A stretch of 64,000 bases of DNA, taken from positions 434,001 through 498,000 of the forward strand of contig NC_017954.1 in NCBI RefSeq assembly GCF_000264495.1, in the 5' to 3' direction. The notes beneath the pieces are model-generated. The model saw only the letters and a list, made by a program, of their open reading frames with translations. It did not search any database and was not told the origin of the DNA. Positions 17,234 through 26,046 of the stretch are shown in pieces. Every line of letters starts with the position of its first letter. Position 1 is the stretch's first letter. A program made the translations under genes and the position numbers. The DNA comes from Thermogladius calderae 1633 (GTDB lineage Archaea; Thermoproteota; Thermoprotei_A; Sulfolobales; Desulfurococcaceae).

Positions 17234-18050
17234 TGTGGATCCAGACTCTTTCCGGGCAGTCTTCAAGAGGGTCGTGGAGAAAGTTAAATCTAGCCGTGTC
17301 AAGCTGAGGAAGAGCCTCAGCCAACACATAACAGCGAGCCCTCGCGTCGTCGACTGGGTCTTAGAGAGCGTCGACGAGTCCGCTGTTACCCTAGAAGTGG
17401 GGTCCGGCACAGGTATTCTCACGTACTTCCTGTGCAGGGCTGTAAAGGCCCCGGTATTAGCAGTGGAGATCGATAGCGTTTTCGCCGACCTCTCCCGGGA
17501 GGTCGTCCGCTGCCGCAACGCCGTGGTATTGGTAGGCGACGTCCTAGACCTGGAAATAACAGCCCACCAGGTCGTGTCCAGTGTCCCCTACGCGATCTCG
17601 GGTAGACTGCTTTCTAAGATAGCGCGGAGCAACAGCGTCAGGAGGGCGGTTCTAATCCTCCAGAGGGAAGTAGTGGACAGGATGCTTTCGAGCCCGGGTG
17701 AAGACGCTTACGGGAGGTTGAGCGTCCTCGTTAGGCTACTCTTCGACGTGACTCCAGGCCCTCTCTTCCACAGCACGGAGTTCTACCCGAGACCAAAGGT
17801 GGAGTCGAGGGGTGTCGTCCTCGTGAGGAAAAGGATGTACGACGACGAGGTAGCACTCGTCGAGGAACTGACTAGGGCGATCTTCCCGTTCAGGAGGAAG
17901 ATCGTGGGGGGTGTGGTGGAGAGGTTGTTCAAGGTCAGTAGGGAGGAACTAGGTCGCATAGGCTTAAACTGGTCGACGAGAGTCTACGAGCTGAGCGAGG
18001 GAGAGTTGCTACGTTTAGCGGTGTACCTGAGGTCAAGAGGTATACTATAG
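17217..18050 (+). CDS. ksgA: 16S rRNA dimethyladenosine transferase KsgA/Dim1
   Basis: 277 residues. SAM-binding motif LEVGSGTGILT (about 60-70), the acidic AVEID (about 86-90) and GDVLDLE are clear; the catalytic motif IV is SVPYAIS where most members have NLPY. The enzyme dimethylates two adjacent adenines in helix 45 near the 3' end of 16S rRNA. The N-terminal KLRKSLSQHI corresponds to the usual K-x-LGQNFL. GGAG lies 7 nt before ATG 17217. The 3' end overlaps the probable start of mtq2. Confidence 0.93.
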   Translation: MVSSYNVDPDSFRAVFKRVVEKVKSSRVKLRKSLSQHITASPRVVDWVLESVDESAVTLEVGSGTGILTYFLCRAVKAPVLAVEIDSVFADLSREVVRCRNAVVLVGDVLDLEITAHQVVSSVPYAISGRLLSKIARSNSVRRAVLILQREVVDRMLSSPGEDAYGRLSVLVRLLFDVTPGPLFHSTEFYPRPKVESRGVVLVRKRMYDDEVALVEELTRAIFPFRRKIVGGVVERLFKVSREELGRIGLNWSTRVYELSEGELLRLAVYLRSRGIL

Positions 18051-18649
18051 AAGGCATCAAGATCGCGTTGCTCAAAGACGTGTATGAGCCTAGCGACGAC
18101 ACCTGGCTTGCGGCCGGCCTGCTGGGGAGTATCAAGACGTCTCTGGGGAGGAGGCTGAAGACCTGCGCCGACATAGGGTCCGGCACAGGGTTTCTAGGGC
18201 TGTACACGTTGGTTGCGGGCATCTGTGAGAAGACGGTGTTCGTGGACGTCTACGATAACGCGTTACTCAATACGAGGCTTAACGTAGACTTAAACGGTCT
18301 TGGGTCGCGTGGGCTAGTAGTGTCTTCCACAGACGGGTTACACGACTCGTCATTCCAGCTCGTCGTGTCCAACCCACCCTACCTCCCGGGTGTACCGGGC
18401 AACGAGTACGAGGCGTCCCTCTACGCGGGCCCCCGCGGGTTCGAGGTCATAGTCGACGTAGTGAGAGAGGCCTATAGACTGCTCGTGGAAGGGGGACTAT
18501 TGGTTCTAGTCTACTCGTCCCTTAGCAACACAGAGGTGGTAGAGGGGGAGATAAGCAAGCGCTTCAAAGTAAGAGAGGTTAAGGTTAAGAGGTTCTTTTT
18601 CGAGGAGCTAAAGGGTGTAGTTCTCGAGAAGAAGAGTGGTGGGAGTTGA
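18047..18649 (+). CDS. HemK2/Mtq2-type class I methyltransferase (probable ATA start)
   Basis: About 200 residues. SAM motif ADIGSGTGFLGL, the catalytic NPPY (VVSNPPYLPG) and VYEPSDDTWLAA at the N-terminus match the archaeal HemK2/Mtq2 family, which methylates the Gln of the GGQ motif in release factor aRF1. Homologues begin with a strand of the form NGLRIKLHPEVYEP, and here the in-frame codons from 18047 read IEGIKIALLKDVYEP. No ATG, GTG or TTG precedes that strand; ATA 18047, overlapping the ksgA stop and 5 nt after GAGGT, is the best-placed start. TTG 18068 is the conventional alternative but loses the strand and lacks a Shine-Dalgarno core. Confidence 0.85.
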   Translation: MEGIKIALLKDVYEPSDDTWLAAGLLGSIKTSLGRRLKTCADIGSGTGFLGLYTLVAGICEKTVFVDVYDNALLNTRLNVDLNGLGSRGLVVSSTDGLHDSSFQLVVSNPPYLPGVPGNEYEASLYAGPRGFEVIVDVVREAYRLLVEGGLLVLVYSSLSNTEVVEGEISKRFKVREVKVKRFFFEELKGVVLEKKSGGS

Positions 18650-19347
18650 TAACCAGGGTCATACTGGTCGGCGTCGAGGGAGCGTACAACTTGGGCGTGG
18701 TAGCAAGGACGTGCGTTAACTTCGGGGTCGAGGAGCTTTACCTCGTCAACCCGAAGGCGGACTTGAACGAGGCCCTCAACTACTCCGCTAAGGCGAGGGA
18801 GTACCTTTCAAGGGCTGTTGTCGTCGGGGACCTGAAGTCGGCCCTGGAGGGAGTGGACCTCTCGGTCTCGACCAGCGACGAGGGCTTTTCCAGGGGCGAC
18901 GTGTTGAGGCAGGCTATAACCCTCGAGAGGCTCCCAGAGCTCGTGAAGTCCCGGAGAGTGAACAGGCTAGGGATCGTCTTCGGTCGCGAGAGCTCGGGGC
19001 TTACGAGGGAGGAGATAGCCCAGACAGACCTGCTGGTCACGATACCGGCTAACCCGGAGTACCCGGCTCTCAACCTGGCGCAGGCCGTGGCCGTTGTCCT
19101 GTGGGAGGTCTGGAAGATGAAAGGGGTGGCGCCTACCAACGTCCCCCCGCTCGCGCCTAGAGAGAGGCTCGACAAGATTGTCAGCGTCCTAAGCGAGTTA
19201 ACGGACCTTGCAGTGACGCCCGAGGACAAACGGAGGAGGATCAAGACAGTACTAAGAAGGGTCGTGTACAGGTCTGGAATGTCCGAGTTGGAGGCGAGGA
19301 TCGTACTCTACATGCTCATGAGGCTGAAGAGGAGGGTTTGGAGGTAG
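18646..19347 (+). CDS. trmJ: TrmJ-like SpoU tRNA 2'-O-methyltransferase
   Basis: 233 residues. SPOUT-fold motifs: NLGVVARTCVNFGV (about 16-29), LGIVFGRESSGLTREE (about 105-120) and IPANPEYPALNLAQAVAV (about 132-149), which form the trefoil knot binding SAM. Archaeal TrmJ methylates the 2'-OH of cytidine 32 of tRNA. A C-terminal helical extension is present as in the family. TTG 18646 overlaps the mtq2 stop by 4 nt, so the two are coupled. Confidence 0.88.
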   Translation: MITRVILVGVEGAYNLGVVARTCVNFGVEELYLVNPKADLNEALNYSAKAREYLSRAVVVGDLKSALEGVDLSVSTSDEGFSRGDVLRQAITLERLPELVKSRRVNRLGIVFGRESSGLTREEIAQTDLLVTIPANPEYPALNLAQAVAVVLWEVWKMKGVAPTNVPPLAPRERLDKIVSVLSELTDLAVTPEDKRRRIKTVLRRVVYRSGMSELEARIVLYMLMRLKRRVWR

Positions 19348-19356
19348 GAGGGTAGC

Positions 19357-20028
19357 CTACTCGGGGATTATGGTCGAGCCCGGGTTTCCTCCTCTCATCA
19401 TCTCGATCAAGTTGCCCGGGTTCTTGTAGCTAGCTATCTTGATGGTGATCCGGCTCCTGGCGGCGATGTCTAGGGCTCTCAGGTCGAGTAGTGCGTAGTC
19501 TCCCGGCACCTGGCCGGCCTTGAGCCACTCGGCTAGCTTGGAGGCCTGGACGACCTTAAGCGGCCTCGCATCGGGGCTGGTCCTGGGGTCTTTGTCGTAG
19601 ACGTAGTCTGTGGCTGACAGGTCGTAGACCTCGCGAGCCCCCACGGCCTCGGCTACTTCTAGTAGGACAGCTGCCGTCGACTGCCCCGGCACCAGGCCTC
19701 CCAAGACCACGACTCTACTGTACGCGAGCCCGTGCATGACCTCCCCGAGGGTTCTCGGGACTCCGGGGTAGGAGAAGGGCTGAAGGGACGCTACTAGGAT
19801 CAACGCGTTGAGCCTCGAGGCCTCTATCCCGATCTCGTCGAGCCAGTAGTTGGAGGAGACCCCTAGGGACTTCGCCTTCTCGATAGCCTCCCTTGCCACC
19901 CTACCCCCGCCCGCTACTACGACAACCCTCCTCTCGCGGGCGAGCTCTCTCACTACGTCCACGAACCTCCGCAGTGCCTCCTGGTCGTCGAAAATCTTGC
20001 CGGTCACCTTTACTACGACGGTGTCCAC
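19357..20028 (-). CDS. pyrH: UMP kinase
   Basis: 223 residues of the amino acid kinase fold: VVVKVTGKIF at the N-terminus, VVVVAGGGRVARE (about 37-49), VVLGGLVPGQSTAAV (about 109-123), and DLSATDYVYDKDP (about 136-148). The archaeal PyrH makes UDP from UMP with ATP and is hexameric. The GTG start lies in a short region divergent from glmS, whose product uses hexosamine later linked to UTP. It converges with trmJ. Confidence 0.93.
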   Translation of the reverse strand: MDTVVVKVTGKIFDDQEALRRFVDVVRELARERRVVVVAGGGRVAREAIEKAKSLGVSSNYWLDEIGIEASRLNALILVASLQPFSYPGVPRTLGEVMHGLAYSRVVVLGGLVPGQSTAAVLLEVAEAVGAREVYDLSATDYVYDKDPRTSPDARPLKVVQASKLAEWLKAGQVPGDYALLDLRALDIAARSRITIKIASYKNPGNLIEMMRGGNPGSTIIPE

Positions 20029-20118
20029 GCTACCCGAACACCCTTAGTCTAATAGGTGGATTAGGTTTTAAAGAATGCGTGGGTTTCAACCATAAGTAGG
20101 TGCGTGGGGCGCAACTGT

Positions 20119-21954
20119 TTGTGTGGCATAATAGGTGTTTGCACCCGCGTCGACAAAAAGCTTAACACCGGGGACGTCGTCTACAAGGGCCTTTTAAGAC
20201 TCGAGTACAGGGGCTACGACTCCGCCGGTGTTGCCTCGGTCGAGCAGGGAGTCCTGAGGGTGTTGAAGGGCAAGGGCAAGATCGCCGACCTAGAGAAGAA
20301 GCTGGGGTTGAGCCGGGTCAAGGGCAGCGTAGTAATAGGCCATACCAGGTGGGCGACCCACGGGGCGCCCAGCGACGTCAACGCCCACCCGCACACGGAC
20401 TGCACGGGGACGATAGCGATAGTCCACAACGGCATAATAGAGAACTACAGGGAGTTGAAGGAGGAGCTGGCTAAGAGAGGGCACGTCTTCAAGAGCGAGA
20501 CCGACACCGAGGTCGTCGTCCACCTGATAGAGGAGTTTTACAAGAGCGGTGATAGGCCCTACGACGCGTTCAAGAAAGCGGTCTCAATGATCAGGGGCAG
20601 CTATGCGATCCTCGTCGTCTTCGCGAGCGCCCCCAACACCATCTTCTTTGCCAAGAAGGACAGCCCCCTCGTAGTAGGCTTGGGGGACGTGGCCAACTTC
20701 GTCGCGAGCGACATCCCGGCGATCCTGGAGCACACGAGGAGGGTCATCACGTTGAGGGACGGGTGGGTGGGCTTCGTTACAGGGGACAGTGTTTTCATCG
20801 AGGAGCTCGGTAAAGGGCCGGTCAACCCTATGGAGTACGTGAGAGTAGTGGAGTGGAGCCTGGAGAGCGCGAGCAAGGGGGGCTACCCCCACTTCATGCT
20901 CAAGGAGATACACGAGCAGCCCAGGGCCCTAGTCGACACTCTCTACGGGCTGAGTAGCGACCCCACCCTGAGAGAGGCCTCTAAGATCATGGCTGAGGCC
21001 CGCAGGGTCTTTATAACAGCCGCCGGTACAAGCTACCACGCGTCTCTCCACTTCGCCGTCGCGCTGTCCAAGATAGCGGGGGTGCTGGCGACCCCGTTCG
21101 TAGCCAGCGAGTACGAGGCGTACCTCCCCGTCGTGAGGGAGGGAGATGTCTTGATAGCCGTGAGCCAGAGCGGCGAGACGATGGACACTCTGAAGGCAGC
21201 GAGGGCGTTCAAGGAGAGGGGCGCGAAGCTTATAGCGGTGTCGAACGTGGTAGACTCCGCCATACCGAGGGAGAGCGACATAGCACTCTACACGAGGGCG
21301 GGTCCCGAGATAGGGGTTGCGGCGACGAAGACCTTCACCACTCAGACCCTCCTCCTCTCGTTCCTCGTGTTGGACTACGCCCTCCTGCGAGGGGCGATAC
21401 TGAAGAGCGAGTACGACGAGTACGCTAGGGAGCTCTCCAGGGCCAGCGATCTCGCGGCAAAGTCCATAGCGTGGAGCGAGGGGCTGGCAAAGAAGGTGAG
21501 CGAGATGCTGAGGCTGAAGCAGAGCATGTACTACCTGAGCAGGGGGGTCGGGCTCCCGACGGCAATGGAGGGCGCGCTCAAGATCAAGGAGTTAGCCTAC
21601 ATCCACGCGGAGTCTTACCCCGCGGGGGAGTCGAAGCACGGCCCTATAGCCCTCGTCGAGGAGGGGTTCCCCGTCGTCTTCGTGGTCCCCAGGGACGTCT
21701 ACTACGAGAAGGTGCTCCTAGGGAACATACAGGAGATGAAGGCGCGTGGGGCCTGGATTATAGGCGTAGCACCCGAGGACACGAGCCTGGGAGAGCAGTT
21801 CGACTTGTTCTTCAGAGTCCCCTCCTCGCACTGGCTGACAACCCCTATAACCCACACCCCGCCAATGCAACTACTAGCATACTACACGAGCACGCTCAAG
21901 GGCTACGACCCAGACAAGCCGCGTAACCTGGCGAAGACCGTCACCGTGGAGTAG
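20119..21954 (+). CDS. glmS: glutamine-fructose-6-phosphate aminotransferase
   Basis: 611 residues counted from TTG 20119, which is placed directly before the catalytic Cys (M-C-G-I-I-G); a GTG at 20104 would leave five residues before the nucleophile and needs processing, so TTG is preferred. The N-terminal Ntn amidotransferase domain (LRLEYRGYDSAGVA, GHTRWATHG, HNGIIENY) is followed by two SIS domains (TAAGTSYHA; VSQSGETMDTLKA; YPAGESKHGP) and a C-terminal VTVE tail. It makes glucosamine 6-phosphate from fructose 6-phosphate and glutamine. The next gene, GlmU-like, starts 9 nt after the stop. Confidence 0.95.
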   Translation: MCGIIGVCTRVDKKLNTGDVVYKGLLRLEYRGYDSAGVASVEQGVLRVLKGKGKIADLEKKLGLSRVKGSVVIGHTRWATHGAPSDVNAHPHTDCTGTIAIVHNGIIENYRELKEELAKRGHVFKSETDTEVVVHLIEEFYKSGDRPYDAFKKAVSMIRGSYAILVVFASAPNTIFFAKKDSPLVVGLGDVANFVASDIPAILEHTRRVITLRDGWVGFVTGDSVFIEELGKGPVNPMEYVRVVEWSLESASKGGYPHFMLKEIHEQPRALVDTLYGLSSDPTLREASKIMAEARRVFITAAGTSYHASLHFAVALSKIAGVLATPFVASEYEAYLPVVREGDVLIAVSQSGETMDTLKAARAFKERGAKLIAVSNVVDSAIPRESDIALYTRAGPEIGVAATKTFTTQTLLLSFLVLDYALLRGAILKSEYDEYARELSRASDLAAKSIAWSEGLAKKVSEMLRLKQSMYYLSRGVGLPTAMEGALKIKELAYIHAESYPAGESKHGPIALVEEGFPVVFVVPRDVYYEKVLLGNIQEMKARGAWIIGVAPEDTSLGEQFDLFFRVPSSHWLTTPITHTPPMQLLAYYTSTLKGYDPDKPRNLAKTVTVE

Positions 21955-21963
21955 GTGGTCGTC

Positions 21964-23139
21964 TTGCTCAACGTAGTCCTAGCTGCGGGGAGGCCCTCCA
22001 GGGAGCTGGGCGTACTAGTCCCACCCCGCTCTAACAAGGTCTTGTTGAGGGTGCTCGGTAGACCGGTCCTCTACTACCCTGTGAGCGGGGTGTACCAGGC
22101 GAACAGGTCGACAGTAGTCATCGTCTACAGGAGCGGGGAGGACGCTGTGCCGAGAGAGGCGTCGTCGGCGCTCGACCTCCCCGTTGAGTTCGTGGAGCAG
22201 GAGGCGGGGGAGACGGTGAGGGACGCCATACTGGCCGCGAGAAAAGCCATTGACACGGTGGACTACTTCCTACTGTCGTTCGGCGACTTAGTACTCGACT
22301 CCGAGGCCTACGCGAAGGTCGTCAACACGCACTTGGAGGAGAGCCCGGACGCGACCATCCTTGTGACACCTGTCGAGCCCCACAACGTGGAGAACTACGG
22401 CCTCGTGTCCGTAGACGAGAACTGGCTCGTGAAGAGGGTCTACTCCACGGCGGGGTCTAGACCCCCAGAAGCGGTGTACACGATAGCCGGGGTGTACATA
22501 CTCCCGTCGCGGGTATTGGACTACCTCGAGAAGGGGCTGAACCTCCCCGAGGCTCTTCAAAGAGTCGCGGAGTCCGGGCGCGTCAAGGCAGTCCTGTGGA
22601 CGGGGACGTGGGTGGACGTCGGGTACCCCGAAGACCTCCTAGAGGCCGTGTACCAGCTACTCTCGAGGCTGAGAGAGGTCAGGATATCGGGGAAGGCCGC
22701 TGTGGAGAGGACTGCTGTGATCGAGGGGCCGGTCGTGGTCGAGGAGGGCGCCTACATAGACCACTACGCAGTGGTCAAGGGGCCGGCATACATCGGTAAG
22801 AGAAGCTTCGTGGGCGCCCACAGCTTCGTAAGGGACTACGTGGACCTGGAAGAGAACAGCAGGGTAGGCTCCTACAGCGAGGTCAAGTTCTCGAGTATCC
22901 AACCCTTCTCGCTCATGGACAGCAAGGTCACAGTACTGAACTCCGTCCTCGGCTCGGAGAGCATCGTGGGCATCGGCGTCACCACGCTCAACGTGCTGCC
23001 CTCCGAGGAGACGCCGCCCCGTCTCAGGGAGCACGTGGTCAGGGGAGGCGTGTTCGAGAAGAAGATGGGGGCCGTCATAGGCTACGGTGCGAGGGTCCCG
23101 CCGTACACGGTGCTCAAGCCGGGTAGCGTATTCAAATGA
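21964..23139 (+). CDS. GlmU-like sugar-phosphate nucleotidylyltransferase with left-handed beta-helix
   Basis: About 391 residues. N-terminal nucleotidyltransferase: VVLAAGRPSRE (a variant of LAAGxGTR with some residues changed), VPPRSNKVLLRVLGRPVLYY, SFGDLVLD and DVGYPEDLLEA. The C-terminal ~130 residues contain hexapeptide repeats of a left-handed beta-helix (AVIEGPVVVEEGAYI, AVVKGPAYIGKRSFVGAHSF in part) with HSFVRD. Together these suggest synthesis of a UDP- or dTDP-activated N-acetylated sugar, probably UDP-GlcNAc from the GlmS product after mutase action. TTG 21964 is preferred over GTG 21955 because GGTG lies exactly 6 nt upstream. Confidence 0.85.
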   Translation: MLNVVLAAGRPSRELGVLVPPRSNKVLLRVLGRPVLYYPVSGVYQANRSTVVIVYRSGEDAVPREASSALDLPVEFVEQEAGETVRDAILAARKAIDTVDYFLLSFGDLVLDSEAYAKVVNTHLEESPDATILVTPVEPHNVENYGLVSVDENWLVKRVYSTAGSRPPEAVYTIAGVYILPSRVLDYLEKGLNLPEALQRVAESGRVKAVLWTGTWVDVGYPEDLLEAVYQLLSRLREVRISGKAAVERTAVIEGPVVVEEGAYIDHYAVVKGPAYIGKRSFVGAHSFVRDYVDLEENSRVGSYSEVKFSSIQPFSLMDSKVTVLNSVLGSESIVGIGVTTLNVLPSEETPPRLREHVVRGGVFEKKMGAVIGYGARVPPYTVLKPGSVFK

Positions 23140-23202
23140 GGCCCACACCATATAAGATGCGTGGAGGGGTGTCCGCCCCAGGGGCTTAAAGGGGGTTCTG
23201 GG

Positions 23203-24006
23203 TTGGAGGTCGTCGGCGTAATCCACTTGCCCAGGCTACCGTACACCAACACGAGAGAGGACTTCGACCTGGACAGAGTCCTGGAGGCGGTACTGAGAGA
23301 CGTCTCTGTCCTCGAGAGGCTCGGCTACGACGGGGTCATAGTAGAGAACTACGGCGACAGCCCGTACCCCAAGCGCTTGAGAGACCCGCTGGCCCTTAGC
23401 ACGCTGGCTGTGATCGTTAGGGAGGTCGCGAAGTCCACGAGTATGAGGGTTGGCGTTAACGTCCTCCGGAACTCGGGGAGGGAGGCGTACGCTATAGCCG
23501 TGGCGACGGGGGCCAGGTTCATCAGGGTCAACGCGCTGACCGAGACGATAGTGAGCGACTCGGGTCTCATCGAGCCGGAGGCACCCCGGTTGAGGGCGAT
23601 CAGGAGGAACTACGGGGGCGTAGAGGTGTACGCGGACGTACTGGTCAAGCACGCCGGTAGCCTGTCCCTACTGGCGTACTCTGCGTCGGGCAAGGGCGCG
23701 GAGGGCTACTGGGACGCTCTACGCGAGCTCATACACGACACTGTCGAGAGAGGCGGGGCCGACAAAGTCGTTTTAACGGGCTACAGGACGGGGGAGGCGC
23801 CCGAGCCAGGGTTCGTGGAGAGGGCCAGGGGGCTAACACACGCCCCTCTAGTTCTGGGCAGCGGCGCTACACCCGAGAACATCGGGCTCTACAAGAGGTA
23901 CATCGACGGGGTCATCGTGGGCTCGTATATCAAGGTCGGCGGTAGAGCGGGTAACCCGGTGGACGAGGAGAGGGCTAGGGCTTTCATAAGGGCGGCGAGA
24001 GGTTGA
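23203..24006 (+). CDS. BtpA/SgcQ family protein
   Basis: About 267 residues counted from TTG 23203, which aligns with the usual VIGVIHLPPLP start (here EVVGVIHLPRLPYT). A TIM-barrel pattern follows with VIVENYGDSPY (about 42-52), VGVNVLRNSGREAYAIA, FIRVNALTE, VLTGYRTGEAP, PLVLGSGATPENIGLY and DGVIVGSYIKVGG. BtpA was named for photosystem I biogenesis in cyanobacteria; its archaeal role is unknown and likely enzymatic, with a phosphate-binding C-terminal loop. An ACCATATAAG element at 23145-23154 may be its promoter. Confidence 0.85.
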   Translation: MEVVGVIHLPRLPYTNTREDFDLDRVLEAVLRDVSVLERLGYDGVIVENYGDSPYPKRLRDPLALSTLAVIVREVAKSTSMRVGVNVLRNSGREAYAIAVATGARFIRVNALTETIVSDSGLIEPEAPRLRAIRRNYGGVEVYADVLVKHAGSLSLLAYSASGKGAEGYWDALRELIHDTVERGGADKVVLTGYRTGEAPEPGFVERARGLTHAPLVLGSGATPENIGLYKRYIDGVIVGSYIKVGGRAGNPVDEERARAFIRAARG

Positions 24007-24031
24007 TGCGGAGGGTAAAAAGAGATCGGGC

Positions 24032-25267
24032 TCACATGTAGTAGAGCGCGTAGTCGACCGCGGCCTTCGCGTCCACTATACCGTAGCCGTAGAGCGGGTC
24101 GTAGCTGTAGCCGGTCGGGTTGTACGCGGTATACTCTATCGCGTAGTAGACCCTGTCGGGCGACAACTTGGCCTTGCCCGCGGCCAGCCTTAGAGCCTGT
24201 ATCAGAGCGGCTATCGCCGAGACGTGTGGTGTCGCCATCGAGGTACCGCTCATAGTGGCGTACTTACCGCCCGGGTAGGTCGACAGGATGTTGACGCCCG
24301 GCGCGGCCACGTCAGGGTACCTGTTGCTCCAGCTCGGCACGTTCCCGTTGGAGTCCACGGCGCCCACGGCCAGCACCTCCGGGTAGGCGGCCGGGTAGTC
24401 TGGGGAGCTGGCGCCTTCATTACCCGAGGCCGCGACCAGCACTACGCCGTAGCTGTAGGCGTACTTGACGGCGTCGTGCAGGGTCGTGCTGTCAGAGGAG
24501 CTGCCCAGGGACATAGAGATGACATCTGCGTCGTCGCTGGTACCGGCAACACCGTCGGGGCCCTTAGTGGCCTCGATAATGCCCCTGGCTATGTCGCTGA
24601 CGTACCCGCTGCCAGAGGCGCTCAGCACTCTGATAGCGTACAACAGCGCCTTGGGGGCCACGCCTGCGACGCCCGCCCCGTTCAGCCTGGCCGCGATGAT
24701 CCCGGCTACGTGGGTGCCGTGCCCGTTGGGGTCGGAGCACTTACTCAGGTCTGTGCCCTTGTAGAAGGTCGCCCCGTTGTTCAGGGACACGACACACCAG
24801 GTCACAGCCCCGTTCAAGTCCGGGTGCTTGTAGTCGATACCGGTGTCGACGACGGCCACTCTCACGGTGGAGTAGTAGCCGTAGGCTGCGTTACCGTAGT
24901 ACGGGCTGTAGGCCGACCAGACCTGCGGCGCTTTGACCATGTAGACGTTCCACTGGATCTCGCCGTGCAGCCTAGCCGGCTTGTCCTCCTCGACGAGTAG
25001 CACGCCAGATATACCCGATAGAGCCGCCTTCGCGCTACTGGGCATTGCCAGGACGACCGCCCTTATCTCGGGTATCTCGCTTACAAAGGCCCCTCCAAGC
25101 CTCCTAGAGGCGTCCAGTAACTGGGCCTTGACCAGCCCGTAGTTGGCCGAGGGGCTTACCCTTACAACGACCCTCTCAACGGTTACAGGGGCAGCCGCAG
25201 TCTCGACCGATAGTAGGATAGTGGCCAAGAACATTACGACGACAAGGGCTACGAGCCACTTTCTCAT
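24032..25267 (-). CDS. secreted subtilisin-like serine protease
   Basis: 411 residues. A signal peptide (KWLVALVVVMFLATILLS, then A-rich site near 25) is followed by an I9-like propeptide to about residue 105 and the S8 catalytic domain: Asp141 in VVDTGID, His183 in NGHGTHVAG, oxyanion Asn283 in ASGNEG and Ser343 in GTSMATPH. Two Cys (158 and 177) may form a disulfide. The mature enzyme should act outside the cell in peptide nutrition. A TATATA element at 25304-25312 is well placed. The product lacks C-terminal extra domains found in larger archaeal pyrolysins. Confidence 0.95.
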   Translation of the reverse strand: MRKWLVALVVVMFLATILLSVETAAAPVTVERVVVRVSPSANYGLVKAQLLDASRRLGGAFVSEIPEIRAVVLAMPSSAKAALSGISGVLLVEEDKPARLHGEIQWNVYMVKAPQVWSAYSPYYGNAAYGYYSTVRVAVVDTGIDYKHPDLNGAVTWCVVSLNNGATFYKGTDLSKCSDPNGHGTHVAGIIAARLNGAGVAGVAPKALLYAIRVLSASGSGYVSDIARGIIEATKGPDGVAGTSDDADVISMSLGSSSDSTTLHDAVKYAYSYGVVLVAASGNEGASSPDYPAAYPEVLAVGAVDSNGNVPSWSNRYPDVAAPGVNILSTYPGGKYATMSGTSMATPHVSAIAALIQALRLAAGKAKLSPDRVYYAIEYTAYNPTGYSYDPLYGYGIVDAKAAVDYALYYM

Positions 25268-25303
25268 GTTCGCACCAGGGGTAAAATTAACCTACGGGGT
25301 GAA

Positions 25304-25312
25304 TTTATATAC
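25304..25312 (-). promoter_or_regulatory. TATA box of the protease gene
   Basis: On the minus strand the element reads AGTATATAAA and lies about 37 nt before the ATG, giving a leader of roughly 10-15 nt that contains GGTG close to the start. Confidence 0.5.
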
Positions 25313-25421
25313 TTTTCCCTCCAACCTAGATACATACCCCGCTGTCCCAAATACTTACGTACAATAGGAGGGGCTGGACGTATATACGCAAAACTCGAAC
25401 AGTGCTCAAGCTACTAGGAGT

Positions 25422-25464
25422 CGTGTGAGCGTAGGGGCGGCGGGGCCTCGACGCAGAGCACACG
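25422..25464. other. GC-rich nested inverted repeat
   Basis: CGTGTG at 25422-25427 pairs with CACACG at 25459-25464, and inside it GCGT (25429-25432) pairs with ACGC (25451-25454). It lies in the 233-nt gap between the protease promoter and the 3' end of trmO and could be a transcript end structure of trmO or a small RNA. Confidence 0.35.
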
Positions 25465-25500
25465 CCCTCTCGTCCCGCTAAGCGTTTAGCCTCCGCGGGG

Positions 25501-26013
25501 TCACGGGGTGATGGTCTTGCCCAGCCTCTCGCGTATCCTCCTCTCGAGTTCCTCGGCCCACCAGGGTTGCTTCGAGTCCTGGACGACCCTCCCCCTATCG
25601 TACGGCTTGATGTCGAGGACGGGCGTCCCGTCGAACAAGTCGAGGTTCTCCACGTGTATCCTGTTTCCCTCGATACCCCTGACCCTCAGGATGGAGAGGG
25701 CGATCGGGTTGGGCCTGTGGGGGCTGTCGGTCGCGAAAACCCCTACCTCGGGGAGGTCTTCTATGTTTACCCCCAATCGGCACAGCCTCCTGTGCTTGAC
25801 TCTGAGAACCCTCCTGTCATCTTCGCTCGTCTTGTGGAGGAAGGCTATCACGATTACGTGGGAGAACCCCTCGAGGTTGAGGAGGCCCTCCGAGTACTCG
25901 GGTAAGACCTCGATGAAACCCGGTACACCATCCACGCTGTTCTTGACCTCCTCGTCCTTGAAGCCGTGCCTAACAAACCCTATGGGTCTAAGGCATATCT
26001 CCGTACAAGACAC
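25501..26013 (-). CDS. trmO: tRNA(Thr) methyltransferase TrmO-like (UPF0066/YaeB)
   Basis: 170 residues. The single-domain YaeB/TrmO beta-barrel is recognised from LRPIGFVRHG near the N-terminus, FSHVIVIAFLHK (about 50-61), GVFATDSPHRPNPIALS (about 91-107) and DGTPVLDIKPYD (about 126-137). Members methylate N6 of t6A at position 37 of tRNA-Thr, with SAM bound at the RPNPI motif. GTG 26013 is about 30 nt from a TATATA element at 26039-26046, so the message is nearly leaderless. Confidence 0.88.
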   Translation of the reverse strand: MSCTEICLRPIGFVRHGFKDEEVKNSVDGVPGFIEVLPEYSEGLLNLEGFSHVIVIAFLHKTSEDDRRVLRVKHRRLCRLGVNIEDLPEVGVFATDSPHRPNPIALSILRVRGIEGNRIHVENLDLFDGTPVLDIKPYDRGRVVQDSKQPWWAEELERRIRERLGKTITP

Positions 26014-26046
26014 CCAGAGGTGTGTAAGGCATAGGTGGAATATATC

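Noticed and set aside
20104-20118. GTG 20104 as glmS start
   Set aside because: It would place five residues before the catalytic Cys, which must be second residue for simple Met removal.
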